A DNA stretch of 64,000 nucleotides from Anaerolineales bacterium (GTDB lineage Bacteria; Chloroflexota; Anaerolineae; Anaerolineales; Villigracilaceae): assembly GCA_030834895.1 (NCBI GenBank), contig JAUQXA010000024.1:666738-730737 (forward strand). Direction: 5' to 3'. Shown in pieces: positions 16,709 to 24,625 of the stretch. The notes under the pieces were generated by a model. The model did no database searches. It was not told where the DNA came from and saw only the letters and a list, made by a program, of their open reading frames with translations. The position numbers were made by a program, and so were the translations under genes. The number at the start of each line of letters is the position of its first letter. The first letter of the stretch is position 1.

Positions 16709-17085
16709 AAAAAGAATTCCTTCCATATTACATCTCAAGATTCATCCTAAGTGCAGTTTTCTCCATTCTGGTGTGGCGCTTTACCTGGATAGCTGCTTTC
16801 ATGACTTTCGTATTCTTCGGTCTGTTCATGCTCTACCTGCACAGCGGCTGGTTCAGCATTGACCTGAGCACTCCACTCTATCCTTTGCGCCGAGATTCAC
16901 ACGGACAGATGGTTCAAAGAAAAGCTCTCATTGTCGCTGTCGTTCTCGGCATGTTGCTTTACGCCTTTGCGGGCTCATTAATTTCAGGACAAATCGCTCT
17001 TTCGATTAGTATTGTTGTCTACTTTATCGTTCAATTTGCGTTTTTCATCACAACGTCAATACAAGAGCATCTTTCAAATCAATAG
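16705..17085 (+). CDS. Small membrane protein coupled to the XRE regulator
   Basis: A 126-residue protein with about four hydrophobic segments (about 9-28, 30-45, 73-91, 95-118). It resembles the DUF2178-type partner proteins of small XRE regulators, though I cannot confirm the family. The start is coupled to the XRE stop (ATGA). Its last 38 bases overlap the convergent hisA end. It may sense a membrane or ligand signal and modulate the XRE protein. Insertion of this pair splits the his operon. Confidence 0.7.
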   Translation: MKKEFLPYYISRFILSAVFSILVWRFTWIAAFMTFVFFGLFMLYLHSGWFSIDLSTPLYPLRRDSHGQMVQRKALIVAVVLGMLLYAFAGSLISGQIALSISIVVYFIVQFAFFITTSIQEHLSNQ

Positions 17086-17770
17086 TTCCTTCATACAAAG
17101 CACGCCCAATAATACAGCCCGCCAGCCTTGCATCCTTCGCCGCCTTCACATCGTCGATGGTATCCACACCGCCTGAAGCGATGACATCGAGTCCGCTCTT
17201 CTCGGATAGCTCTCGCGTCGCGAAGATATTCAACCCGCTGCCCAAGCCGTCGCGGCTGACATCGGTGAAGATAACGGTAACCAACCCAAATTCGCGCATT
17301 TGAAGCGCGAGGTCAAGCGCAGGGACGCCGCTGTTATCCTTCCAGCCACGCGTGCGGACAAGTCCAGCCCGCGCATCGATTCCCACGGCAATGTGCTCCG
17401 CGCCAAAGCGCTTCAACGCATCGCGTACGATCTCAGGTTGTTCAACCGCAATTGTGCCCAAGATCACACGGTTCACGCCCAACGACAACGCCGCTTGAAT
17501 CGAATCAAGAGAACGCATCCCGCCGCCGAATTGGACACGAGCGCCACACTTCAAAACGGCTTCGAGAGCCTTGCGACTCGCATTATCGCTCTCGCCAAAC
17601 GCCCCATCGAGGTTGACCACGTGCAACCAAGTCGCACCTGCATCAAGCCAACGCCGCGCCGTTTCGGCGGGATCGTCGCTGTACGACGTCATCCGCGCGG
17701 GATCGCCCTCTTTCAGCCGCACCACCTTCCCGCCGCGCAGATCGATTGCAGGATAAATCGTAAAGCTCAT
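17048..17770 (-). CDS. hisA: ProFAR isomerase
   Basis: A 240-residue TIM barrel with AIDLRGGKVVRL at the N-terminus and FTDVSRDG in the second half, giving the two catalytic Asp. It isomerises ProFAR to PRFAR (step 4). The start overlaps the hisH end by 4 bases. Its 3' end overlaps the convergent membrane-protein gene by 38 bases, so the inserted + strand gene pair and hisA are tightly packed. Confidence 0.93.
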   Translation of the reverse strand: MSFTIYPAIDLRGGKVVRLKEGDPARMTSYSDDPAETARRWLDAGATWLHVVNLDGAFGESDNASRKALEAVLKCGARVQFGGGMRSLDSIQAALSLGVNRVILGTIAVEQPEIVRDALKRFGAEHIAVGIDARAGLVRTRGWKDNSGVPALDLALQMREFGLVTVIFTDVSRDGLGSGLNIFATRELSEKSGLDVIASGGVDTIDDVKAAKDARLAGCIIGRALYEGTIDLKDALVLTL

Positions 17771-18384
17771 GCCGCCTCCACAAAATTTCTCAGGATTTGC
17801 AGCCCCACGGTTTGACTCTTCTCAGGGTGGAACTGTACGCCAAACACATTTTCACGCCGCACCGCGCACGCGTAACGGATGCCGTAATCAACTTCCGCAA
17901 TCACATCCGCGCGGTCTCCCGCCTGACAATAATACGAGTGATTGAAATAGACGTATGACCCGTCTTCAACATGGTCAAAGAGTAGAACACCTTTCTTCAC
18001 TCGAATTTGATTCCAACCCGTGTGCGGAATCTTCACCAGCAGCGAATCGGGGAATTTGAGGACCGTACCTTTGAGCAGTCCCAAGCCCTCGTGCTCGCCC
18101 ATCTCTTCGCCGATCTCGAATAAGGCTTGCATTCCGACACAAATTCCCAGCATCGGCACTCCGCGCTTGACGACTTGCTTGACGGCGTCATCGAGCCCTT
18201 TGACTTTTATGCCATCCATAAAATCACCGAACGCACCCACCCCAGGCAACACAACCTTTGAAGCAAACAAAACCGCCTGCGGGTCATCCGTCCGCGTAAC
18301 CGTTGCGCCTATGCTCTCCAACGCCTTCTGCACCGAACGCAAGTTCCCTGTACCAGCGTCAATCAAAACGATTTCTTTTCTCAT
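17767..18384 (-). CDS. hisH: Imidazole glycerol phosphate synthase glutaminase subunit
   Basis: A 205-residue class I glutamine amidotransferase. The nucleophile is the Cys in LGICVGMQ, with His and Glu in FHPEKS. It supplies ammonia to HisF. It is coupled to hisA by a 4-base overlap and lies 12 bases after hisB. In this operon hisH and hisF are separated by hisA and the inserted XRE pair. Confidence 0.94.
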   Translation of the reverse strand: MRKEIVLIDAGTGNLRSVQKALESIGATVTRTDDPQAVLFASKVVLPGVGAFGDFMDGIKVKGLDDAVKQVVKRGVPMLGICVGMQALFEIGEEMGEHEGLGLLKGTVLKFPDSLLVKIPHTGWNQIRVKKGVLLFDHVEDGSYVYFNHSYYCQAGDRADVIAEVDYGIRYACAVRRENVFGVQFHPEKSQTVGLQILRNFVEAA

Positions 18385-18396
18385 CCTTCATCCTTT

Positions 18397-18984
18397 TCAC
18401 AGGTTTCCCTTCGTAGACGGGATCATTCCGCCCCGCCTCGGATCAAATTGCGTGCACACATCCAACGCGCGCGCCCAGGCTTTGAACAAGGCTTCGGCTT
18501 GATGGTGGTCATCACGCCCGTACAAAACGCGTGCGTGCAAATTACAGCGCGCCTGCACCGCAAACGACTCAAAGAAATGCGGGAATAACGTCACAGGGAT
18601 ATTGCCCACATACGGCGTGTGCCACTCGACTTGCACAACTGCATACGGACGCCCCGATAAATCGATTGCCACATGCGCGAGCGTCTCATCCATTGGCACA
18701 AAACTATCTCCCATGCGGACAATCCCCTTGTGGTCGCCCAACGCCTTGTCGAAGGCTTGACCCAACGCCAGCGCTACATCCTCCACTGTGTGATGGACGT
18801 CAATATGCAAATCGCCTTGGGCTTTGACGGTCAGGTCAAAGAGGCCATGCACGGCGAGATGGGTCAGCATGTGGTCAAGAAATCCAACACCTGTAGAAAT
18901 CTCGTGCTTGCCTGTGCCATCGAGGTTTAACTTAATTTCAATCTGTGTTTCGTTAGTTTGACGAAATACTTCTGAAGTTCTCAT
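18397..18984 (-). CDS. hisB: Imidazoleglycerol-phosphate dehydratase
   Basis: A 195-residue monofunctional IGP dehydratase with [12 protein letters not shown] and a C-terminal [17 protein letters not shown] metal-binding segment. No HAD phosphatase domain is fused to it, so a separate histidinol-phosphate phosphatase is needed. The start at 18984 has GGAG 5 bases upstream; nine extra upstream residues in frame would overlap hisC and are unlikely. Confidence 0.94.
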   Translation of the reverse strand: MRTSEVFRQTNETQIEIKLNLDGTGKHEISTGVGFLDHMLTHLAVHGLFDLTVKAQGDLHIDVHHTVEDVALALGQAFDKALGDHKGIVRMGDSFVPMDETLAHVAIDLSGRPYAVVQVEWHTPYVGNIPVTLFPHFFESFAVQARCNLHARVLYGRDDHHQAEALFKAWARALDVCTQFDPRRGGMIPSTKGNL

Positions 18985-18994
18985 ACCTACTCCT

Positions 18995-20095
18995 TCACGT
19001 TGAACGTTCAACGTTTAACGCATTTATTAAGACATCCGTATCCGACGGTCTGCCCACGCTAATGCGGATTTGATCCCTCAGCCCGGGCTTGTTGAAGTGG
19101 CGGATGAATACTCCAAACTCCTGCGCCAATTTGGCTTTCAACTCGGCGGCATCGCGCCCGTTCACTTGGCAGAGGATAAAGTTCGATTGGGTGGGATACG
19201 GCTTGAGGTACGAGATCTCCATCAACGCAGAGAGGAGGCGGGTTCTTTCATCCTTGAGTTTTTCGACCAGCGCCTTCAACTCATTCACATTCGCCAGTGA
19301 GGCTTGCGCAGCAACGCTCGCAGCCACGTTGACATTGTACGGCTGCTTGGATTTCCACAACGTGGGCATAAGCCACTTGGGGAACGCGCCGTACCCAATA
19401 CGCAGACCTGCCAACCCTGCCCACTTGCTGAACGTCCTCAACACGATAAGATTCTCTCTCTGTGGCACCTCGCGGATTCGACTAAGACTTGCGCCGAGGT
19501 TTTCACCGGCAAATTCGATATAGGCTTCATCAAGTACCACTAACAGTGGAAGCGAGAGCAATTCGTCCATCACGGACGGTTCAATGAGCGAGCCATTAGG
19601 GTTGTTGGGCGAAGCGATGAACAACAACTTCGGCTTGAACTCATCCACTGCCTTGCGGATGGCGGACATGTCCAACGAGAAATCCGCTTTGCGCGGGACT
19701 TCGATACAACGCGCGGCGTTTAACTCTGCGTCGAAGGGATACATGCCAAACGTCGGCGGGCAGGAGAGGATGCACTCATTCGGTTCAAGGAAGACACGCA
19801 TGAGCAGGTCGAGCAGTTCATCCGCACCAGAGCCAGCAAGGAGATATTCTTCGTCCACACCTGTGAATTGCGCCAGCGACTTGCGCAAGATGCGCGATTC
19901 AGGGTCGGGGTAGATGTGCGGAAAATCCATCTCTGCCAATGCCTTGCGGACGGCGGGTAGAACGCCATAGGGATTTTCGTTCGCATCGAGTTTGACGATC
20001 TGCGATGGCTCACGCCCGATCCTTGCCGACAAGACTTCAAACGGCTCGATGGGGGTGTAGGGTGGAAGGGATTCGAGATGGGTTCGGATTTGCAT
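18995..20095 (-). CDS. hisC: Histidinol-phosphate aminotransferase
   Basis: A 366-residue PLP enzyme of fold type I. The PLP lysine is in [17 protein letters not shown]. It converts imidazole-acetol phosphate and glutamate to histidinol phosphate. Its last residues, NVERST, and nearby stop are encoded by a perfect 16-bp palindrome (CGTTGAACGTTCAACG), one of the dispersed repeat types. It follows hisG, separated by a hairpin repeat. Confidence 0.92.
   Translation of the reverse strand: MQIRTHLESLPPYTPIEPFEVLSARIGREPSQIVKLDANENPYGVLPAVRKALAEMDFPHIYPDPESRILRKSLAQFTGVDEEYLLAGSGADELLDLLMRVFLEPNECILSCPPTFGMYPFDAELNAARCIEVPRKADFSLDMSAIRKAVDEFKPKLLFIASPNNPNGSLIEPSVMDELLSLPLLVVLDEAYIEFAGENLGASLSRIREVPQRENLIVLRTFSKWAGLAGLRIGYGAFPKWLMPTLWKSKQPYNVNVAASVAAQASLANVNELKALVEKLKDERTRLLSALMEISYLKPYPTQSNFILCQVNGRDAAELKAKLAQEFGVFIRHFNKPGLRDQIRISVGRPSDTDVLINALNVERST
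18998..19013. repeat. 16-bp palindrome in the hisC 3' end
   Basis: CGTTGAACGTTCAACG is perfectly self-complementary and is followed by the related TTTAACG. It encodes the C-terminal residues of HisC. Confidence 0.75.
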
Positions 20096-20107
20096 TTTGA
20101 TTCCTTT

Positions 20108-20166
20108 GACGATAGACCGCCGACGATAAAAGATCGTCCGTGGTCTATCGTCTATCGTCCATCGTC
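20108..20166. repeat. GACGAT/ATCGTC hairpin repeat at the hisG end
   Basis: GACGATAGACC and GACGAT are mirrored by ATCGTC and GGTCTATCGTC (hairpin 20108-20152). Further ATCGTCC/ATCGTC units run into hisG, encoding its terminal DDGR and stop. Same family as 15284-15346. Confidence 0.75.
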
Positions 20167-21165
20167 TGCGTTCAATTCAGCCAACATCGCTGTATAGCGC
20201 GGCGGTTCTTCTTCGAAGATGTAGGTCACAGGCGTAACAATGATGCCGCTCCCGCCGATGCTGCGTAATTCGGTAATCGCTTGCGGAAGATAGCTGCGTT
20301 GCGCAACAACAGTAACTGAATACCAGCCTTGATTTGACTCGCGCGTTACGATGGGGCTGATCGTCGGTCCCTGCAAGCCGCCAACGGAGGTCTCCGCAAA
20401 CAATTTGGATGCAATCGCATCGGGGCTTTGTCCGCGCATGTTGGCAATGACTAAAAGATTTTCCTTCGCCCGCATGTGCGCTTCAATATATTCCAACAGA
20501 CGCCGTGCCATATCGAGCACGTTGGGATTGGTTTCAAGCGCCTTGCGGTTTGCAATCAACGCCGCCTGCGAAGTTTGGATAACACCGTCAGGCAACGCAC
20601 GCAGCCGATTATCCTGAAGTGTCTGCCCCGAAGAGACAAGGTCAGAAATAATGTCAGCGTAACCGATGGTCGGAGCGGTTTCAAGTGTCCCTTCGGCTGT
20701 GATGAGCGTATGTGGAATGTTTTGCGCACTGAGGAAGCGCTCTGTCAATACAGGAAATTTCGTGACTACCCGTAGCGTATGACCGAGCGCCGCAACGTGG
20801 GTCCTGAGCGTTTCAACTGTCTGAACCTCTCCCCAACTTTCGGGGACCGCCAGAGTCAAAGCACAGTGACCAAATCCCAGCGCGTCGTGCAGGACTATGA
20901 TCTCGCCGTTGTCGCCGCGCTTTTCTTCGAGCACATCGATACCTGTGATGCCAAAGTCCACACTTCCATCGCGAACACTAACCACGATGTCACTCGGACG
21001 CTGAAAAAGGACTGTCAGTTCGGGTAGTGTGGGAATCCGAGCCTGGTACTGGCGCGGATTGAGCTTTTGGACAGAAAGTCCAGTCTCCGCAAGAAACGCT
21101 ATTGAATCGTCTTGCAAGCGTCCTTTAGAAGGAAGGGAGAGTCGAATGTTTTTCGGTGAAGTCAT
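20152..21165 (-). CDS. hisG: ATP phosphoribosyltransferase, long form
   Basis: A 337-residue enzyme for the first, committed step of histidine synthesis. Typical segments are LSLPSKGRL at the start, VDFGITGIDVLEE and SSGQTLQDNRLR. The C-terminal part with VGGLQGPTISPI is the regulatory ACT-like domain of the long form, implying allosteric inhibition by histidine. The start at 21165 has AAGGA 6 bases upstream. Its last residues come from a hairpin repeat. A predicted attenuator lies immediately upstream. Confidence 0.92.
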   Translation of the reverse strand: MTSPKNIRLSLPSKGRLQDDSIAFLAETGLSVQKLNPRQYQARIPTLPELTVLFQRPSDIVVSVRDGSVDFGITGIDVLEEKRGDNGEIIVLHDALGFGHCALTLAVPESWGEVQTVETLRTHVAALGHTLRVVTKFPVLTERFLSAQNIPHTLITAEGTLETAPTIGYADIISDLVSSGQTLQDNRLRALPDGVIQTSQAALIANRKALETNPNVLDMARRLLEYIEAHMRAKENLLVIANMRGQSPDAIASKLFAETSVGGLQGPTISPIVTRESNQGWYSVTVVAQRSYLPQAITELRSIGGSGIIVTPVTYIFEEEPPRYTAMLAELNADDGR

Positions 21166-21188
21166 AATCATTCCTTGAGTGAGATAAC

Positions 21189-21213
21189 AAAAAACCCCGA
21201 CTGGGTCAGGGTT
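21189..21213 (-). terminator. his attenuator terminator
   Basis: On the minus strand AACCCTGAC (21213-21205), loop CCA and GTCGGGGTT (21201-21193) form a 9-bp stem with one G-T pair, followed by TTTTTTG. It lies between the leader peptide stop and hisG, the position of an attenuator. Confidence 0.8.
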
Positions 21214-21237
21214 TGATGAGGTGAAATACGGTTCCTG

Positions 21238-21327
21238 TCAGTTGACAGATACGCGCACAGACACCGCCCGACCATGCAGGGGTTGAATGTAATGATGGTG
21301 ATGCTTGTGCGCGTAAAAGCCGTTCAT
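21238..21327 (-). CDS. hisL: his operon leader peptide
   Basis: A 29-codon frame, MNGFYAHKHHHHY then a tail ending VSVN. Five of six consecutive codons (7, 9-12) are His and another His is codon 18. A terminator follows 24 bases after its stop and hisG follows that. This is the classic layout of attenuation: ribosome stalling at His codons when His-tRNA is scarce would free GGTCGGG (21273-21267, codons 19-21) to pair with CCCTGACC (21211-21204) and prevent terminator formation. No Shine-Dalgarno box; the predicted transcript starts 2-4 bases before the ATG. Confidence 0.8.
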   Translation of the reverse strand: MNGFYAHKHHHHYIQPLHGRAVSVRVSVN

Positions 21328-21337
21328 ATTGGGCGGC

Positions 21338-21366
21338 AGTATACCAACGAGAATGGGATTTGGCAA
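21338..21366 (-). promoter_or_regulatory. his operon promoter
   Basis: On the minus strand TTGCCA (21366-21361), 17-base spacer, TATACT (21343-21338). The predicted start of transcription is near 21330, leaving almost no leader before the HisL ATG at 21327. Confidence 0.75.
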
Positions 21367-21441
21367 GTAGAAAAACTGAGGCGGGGTAGTTACTTATTCT
21401 GTACACAACGTAACACATAAAAGACGAATGTCATGTTGTTA

Positions 21442-21459
21442 TTGTGACATAAATCACAT
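21442..21459. promoter_or_regulatory. CRP/FNR-type dyad upstream of rrf2-cyd
   Basis: TTGTGA, six bases, TCACAT. It matches the CRP consensus half-sites perfectly. Its centre is about 43 bases before the predicted start of the rrf2 transcript, the class II activator position. Confidence 0.65.
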
Positions 21460-21487
21460 TGAATTTCATCAAGCAAATCCGTACAAT
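21459..21487 (+). promoter_or_regulatory. rrf2-cydABDC promoter
   Basis: TTGAAT (21459-21464), 17 bases, TACAAT (21482-21487). The predicted start is near 21494. The -35 abuts the CRP-like dyad. Confidence 0.65.
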
Positions 21488-21530
21488 ATTAGTAATCGTT
21501 TACTCGTTTTATCAACATTAGAAGGTAAAG

Positions 21531-21992
21531 ATGATACGAATCAACCGCCAAACAGATTACGCAATTCGCCTAATTTTGTATATTGCCCAGCAAAAAGAAG
21601 GAGCGCGGGTTTCAACGGCAGAAGTTCGCAGGGAAATGCAAATTCCACCCGCCCTTGCACAACGGATTGTGGCCAATTTGGCGCGTGGTGAGTTCATTCA
21701 AACCTTTCCTGGCAGGGACGGCGGCTTGGTGCTTGCCCGCCCTGCGCAGGAAATTAACCTACGCCAAATCGTCGAGCACTTTGAAGGAAAGTTCTTCATC
21801 TCTGACTGCCTAGTTGACAAAGGCAACTGCCCCTTCGACAACAAGTGCCCCGTGCGGTTTCGCTGGACGCGTTTGCAATCACAAATCGTAGTGGAACTAG
21901 AACAAATCACTTTTATGGAACTTGCGCAGGATGCGCAGTCAATCCATGAACGATTGCCCGCCATGAGCATGTCCCAAACTGCAAATTCATAG
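21531..21992 (+). CDS. Rrf2-family Fe-S regulator of cyd genes
   Basis: A 153-residue winged-helix protein starting MIRINRQTDYAIRLILYIA, the typical Rrf2 start. Three cysteines in the pattern C-x6-C-x5-C (DCLVDKGNCPFDNKC) would bind an Fe-S cluster as in NsrR or IscR. NsrR senses NO, IscR cluster status; RsrR/Rex-like roles also occur. It is first in a unit with cydA, B, DC, so it probably ties cytochrome bd expression to NO, oxygen or redox stress. A good AAGG box is 5 bases from the ATG. Confidence 0.87.
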   Translation: MIRINRQTDYAIRLILYIAQQKEGARVSTAEVRREMQIPPALAQRIVANLARGEFIQTFPGRDGGLVLARPAQEINLRQIVEHFEGKFFISDCLVDKGNCPFDNKCPVRFRWTRLQSQIVVELEQITFMELAQDAQSIHERLPAMSMSQTANS

Positions 21993-22086
21993 GAGTTTTT
22001 GGAAAGGAGAAAATCACGCCGCAAAAAACGCCGCCTGATTTTATTCCACAAGCAACAAATTCAAAACCACATTTGGAGAATAAATT

Positions 22087-23487
22087 ATGGATCCTGTCGT
22101 CATTCTTTCCCGATGGCAATTTGCCCTCACCACCGTCTACCATTGGCTCTTCGTCCCGCTGACATTGGGACTGGGCTGGTATGTGGCTTTCTTCCAGACC
22201 CGCTATTACCAGACCAAGGACGAGACCTGGCGCAAGATGTCGAAGTTCTGGGGCAAGTTGTTCCTGATCAACTTCGCGATCGGTGTCGTCACCGGTATCG
22301 TGCAGGAATTCCAGTTCGGCATGAACTGGTCTGAATATTCCCGTTACGTGGGCGACATCTTTGGCGCACCGCTGGCTGTGGAAGCCCTGCTCGCCTTTTT
22401 CATGGAATCCACCTTCCTCGGTATCTGGATTTTCGGCGAAGGCAGAGTCCCGGAGAAAGTACACCTTGCTTCGATCTGGTTGGTCGCCGTCGGCTCTAAT
22501 CTCTCCGCCGTTTGGATTTTGATTGCCAACGGTTTTATGCAGGCGCCTCCCGCCGCTGCCTACACTCTCAACGAAGCCAACGGACGCCTCGAACTGGTCA
22601 ACTTCTTTGCGTTGATTGGCAACCCCAAGGCTTGGGTTTTCGTCTGGCACACCCTTGCTGACGGTCTTGCAATGGCCGCATTCCTGATTGTTGCGGTCAG
22701 CGCCTACCACCTAGTCCGCAAACAGAACCTCGATTTCTTCAAACGCTCCTTCCAAACTGGCGCAGTCATGGGTCTGATTGCTAGCACGCTGGTCTTCCTC
22801 GGCGGCCATACCATGGGACAGTACATGGCTGAAGTCCAGCCGATGAAGTTGGCTGCGCTCGAAGCCATCTGGGAAACCGAACAGCCCGCATCCTTCTCCC
22901 TGCTGACCATCGGCGACCTGACAGGCAAGCGGGAAGTCTGGTCGGTTCGCATTCCCTACGTGATGAGCTTCCTCGCGTGCAACAACTTCGAGTGCGAAGT
23001 CAAGGGCGTGAATGAACTCCAGGCAACCTACGAACAACTCTACGGTCCCGGCGACTACATCCCGTTGATGGTCGTCACCTACTGGACGTTCCGCATCATG
23101 ATGGCGTTCGGACTTATCATGATGGGCGCATCTGCCTGGTTCCTGTATGCCACTCGCCGCAAGGACTACGAAAACTCGAAATGGCTGCGGCTTGTTCCCT
23201 TCGGCGCGCTCATTCTGCCCTATGCGGCAAACGCCAGCGGCTGGATCCTGACCGAAATGGGTCGTCAACCCTGGATCGTGTACGGTCTGCTCAAAGTTGA
23301 GGATGCCGTCTCCCCGAACCTAACCGTGGTTGACTTGTGGATCTCACTCGTCGGCTACACCGCCCTCTACGGCTCGCTGGCTGTCGCCATGGTTTATCTG
23401 ATGAAGAAATACGCCATTGCCGGACCCGATGCCGCCATACACGAATCCGTTGACGTGGCTCCCACCGCTGTCGGCGCTGACGACTAA
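22087..23487 (+). CDS. cydA: Cytochrome bd quinol oxidase subunit I
   Basis: A 466-residue membrane protein with nine or so helices. The haem ligands and channel acids are in place: H19, E99, E107 and H188. The GRQPW segment is present. The periplasmic Q-loop has the conserved Lys and Glu (MKLAALEA) and is of the short type. It oxidises quinol and reduces O2 to water with high affinity. GGAG lies 8 bases before the ATG. Followed 15 bases later by cydB. Confidence 0.95.
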   Translation: MDPVVILSRWQFALTTVYHWLFVPLTLGLGWYVAFFQTRYYQTKDETWRKMSKFWGKLFLINFAIGVVTGIVQEFQFGMNWSEYSRYVGDIFGAPLAVEALLAFFMESTFLGIWIFGEGRVPEKVHLASIWLVAVGSNLSAVWILIANGFMQAPPAAAYTLNEANGRLELVNFFALIGNPKAWVFVWHTLADGLAMAAFLIVAVSAYHLVRKQNLDFFKRSFQTGAVMGLIASTLVFLGGHTMGQYMAEVQPMKLAALEAIWETEQPASFSLLTIGDLTGKREVWSVRIPYVMSFLACNNFECEVKGVNELQATYEQLYGPGDYIPLMVVTYWTFRIMMAFGLIMMGASAWFLYATRRKDYENSKWLRLVPFGALILPYAANASGWILTEMGRQPWIVYGLLKVEDAVSPNLTVVDLWISLVGYTALYGSLAVAMVYLMKKYAIAGPDAAIHESVDVAPTAVGADD

Positions 23488-23502
23488 TCCTGGAGGCTTA
23501 AC

Positions 23503-24525
23503 ATGTCTTACGAAACTTTACAAATCCTTTGGTTCGTTTTGATCGCCGTCCTGTGGATTGGCTTCTTCTTCCTCGAAGGCTTCGACTTCGGCGTAGGAAT
23601 GCTCCTGCCTTTCCTCGGCAAGAAAGACGTCGAACGCCGAGCCATCATCAACTCCATCGGCTCCACCTGGGACGGAAATGAAGTCTGGTTACTGACTGCG
23701 GGCGGCGCAACCTTTGCGGCTTTCCCGCATTGGTACGCCACCATGTTCAGCGGCTTCTACCTCGCCCTCTTCCTCCTGCTCGTCGGCTTGATTATGCGCG
23801 GCATTTCCTTTGAATATCGCTCGAAGGACGCCGCCCCCTCCTGGCGCAACCGCTTCGACTGGATGATTGCCATTGGCTCTTTCCTTGCCTCCCTTCTGCT
23901 CGGCGCGGCATTTGCCAACCTCGCTCGCGGCGTGCCGATTGATGAGAATATGATGTTCACCGGCAACCTCTTCACCCTGCTCAACCCCTACGGCCTGCTC
24001 GGCGGACTTACAACCGTATCCATCTTCCTCCTGCATGGCGCGAACTTCCTCGGACTCAAACTCGAAGGTGAACTACGCGAACGCGTCAACGTCTTCGCAA
24101 AAAAGTTGTGGATCGTCGCCACGGTTTTATACATCGTCCTCGGTGTCTTCACCTACGCGGCTGGATTCTGGGCACGCGGCTACGTCAACCCTGGCATCGT
24201 GCCGATTGCGGCTGTCGTCGTCCTGCTCGTGACAGGCTACTTCATCAACCGCAAGATGGAAGGTTGGGCGTTCATGATGGTGGCGCTCAACATCGTGCTG
24301 ACCCAAGTCACCTTCTTCTCGATGACCTTCCCCAACGTGATGCTCTCCACCACCAACCCCGACTTCTCGCTGACCATCTACAACGCCTCGTCATCGCAAT
24401 ACACACTGACGGTCATGTCGGTTGTCGCGCTGATTTTTGTCCCGATTGTCCTCGCCTATCAGGGCTGGACGTACTACATGTTCCGCAAGCGCATTAGCAC
24501 TGACAAAAAGTCACTGGTTTACTAA
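23503..24525 (+). CDS. cydB: Cytochrome bd quinol oxidase subunit II
   Basis: A 340-residue integral membrane protein beginning with the usual QILWFVLIAVLWIGFFFLEGFDFG segment and containing GxWDGNEVWL. It forms the heterodimer with CydA. GGAGG lies 6 bases before the start. A hairpin repeat with a T-run lies between it and cydDC and may attenuate transcription. Confidence 0.94.
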   Translation: MSYETLQILWFVLIAVLWIGFFFLEGFDFGVGMLLPFLGKKDVERRAIINSIGSTWDGNEVWLLTAGGATFAAFPHWYATMFSGFYLALFLLLVGLIMRGISFEYRSKDAAPSWRNRFDWMIAIGSFLASLLLGAAFANLARGVPIDENMMFTGNLFTLLNPYGLLGGLTTVSIFLLHGANFLGLKLEGELRERVNVFAKKLWIVATVLYIVLGVFTYAAGFWARGYVNPGIVPIAAVVVLLVTGYFINRKMEGWAFMMVALNIVLTQVTFFSMTFPNVMLSTTNPDFSLTIYNASSSQYTLTVMSVVALIFVPIVLAYQGWTYYMFRKRISTDKKSLVY

Positions 24526-24546
24526 AATCAGTTCCAAGTTTCATGC

Positions 24547-24593
24547 TGGAAGGTTGAAGGTCGGCGTTATAATCTTCAACCTTCCAACTTTTT
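24547..24593. repeat. GGAAGGTTGAAG hairpin with T-run after cydB
   Basis: TGGAAGGTTGAAG (24547-24559) pairs perfectly with CTTCAACCTTCCA (24574-24586), followed by ACTTTTT. It has the form of both a dispersed repeat and an intrinsic terminator; another CTTCAACC lies downstream at 24597. Confidence 0.7.
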
Positions 24594-24625
24594 AACCTTC
24601 AACCTGTAACCATTGACCCTTTCCC

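Noticed and set aside
21206..21418. A 70-codon minus-strand frame overlapping the his leader
   Set aside because: It begins upstream of the predicted promoter and lacks signals; the His-rich 29-codon frame and terminator explain the region better.
21913..22710. A 265-codon minus-strand frame over cydA
   Set aside because: Antisense shadow of a certain gene; no start signals and no recognisable domain.
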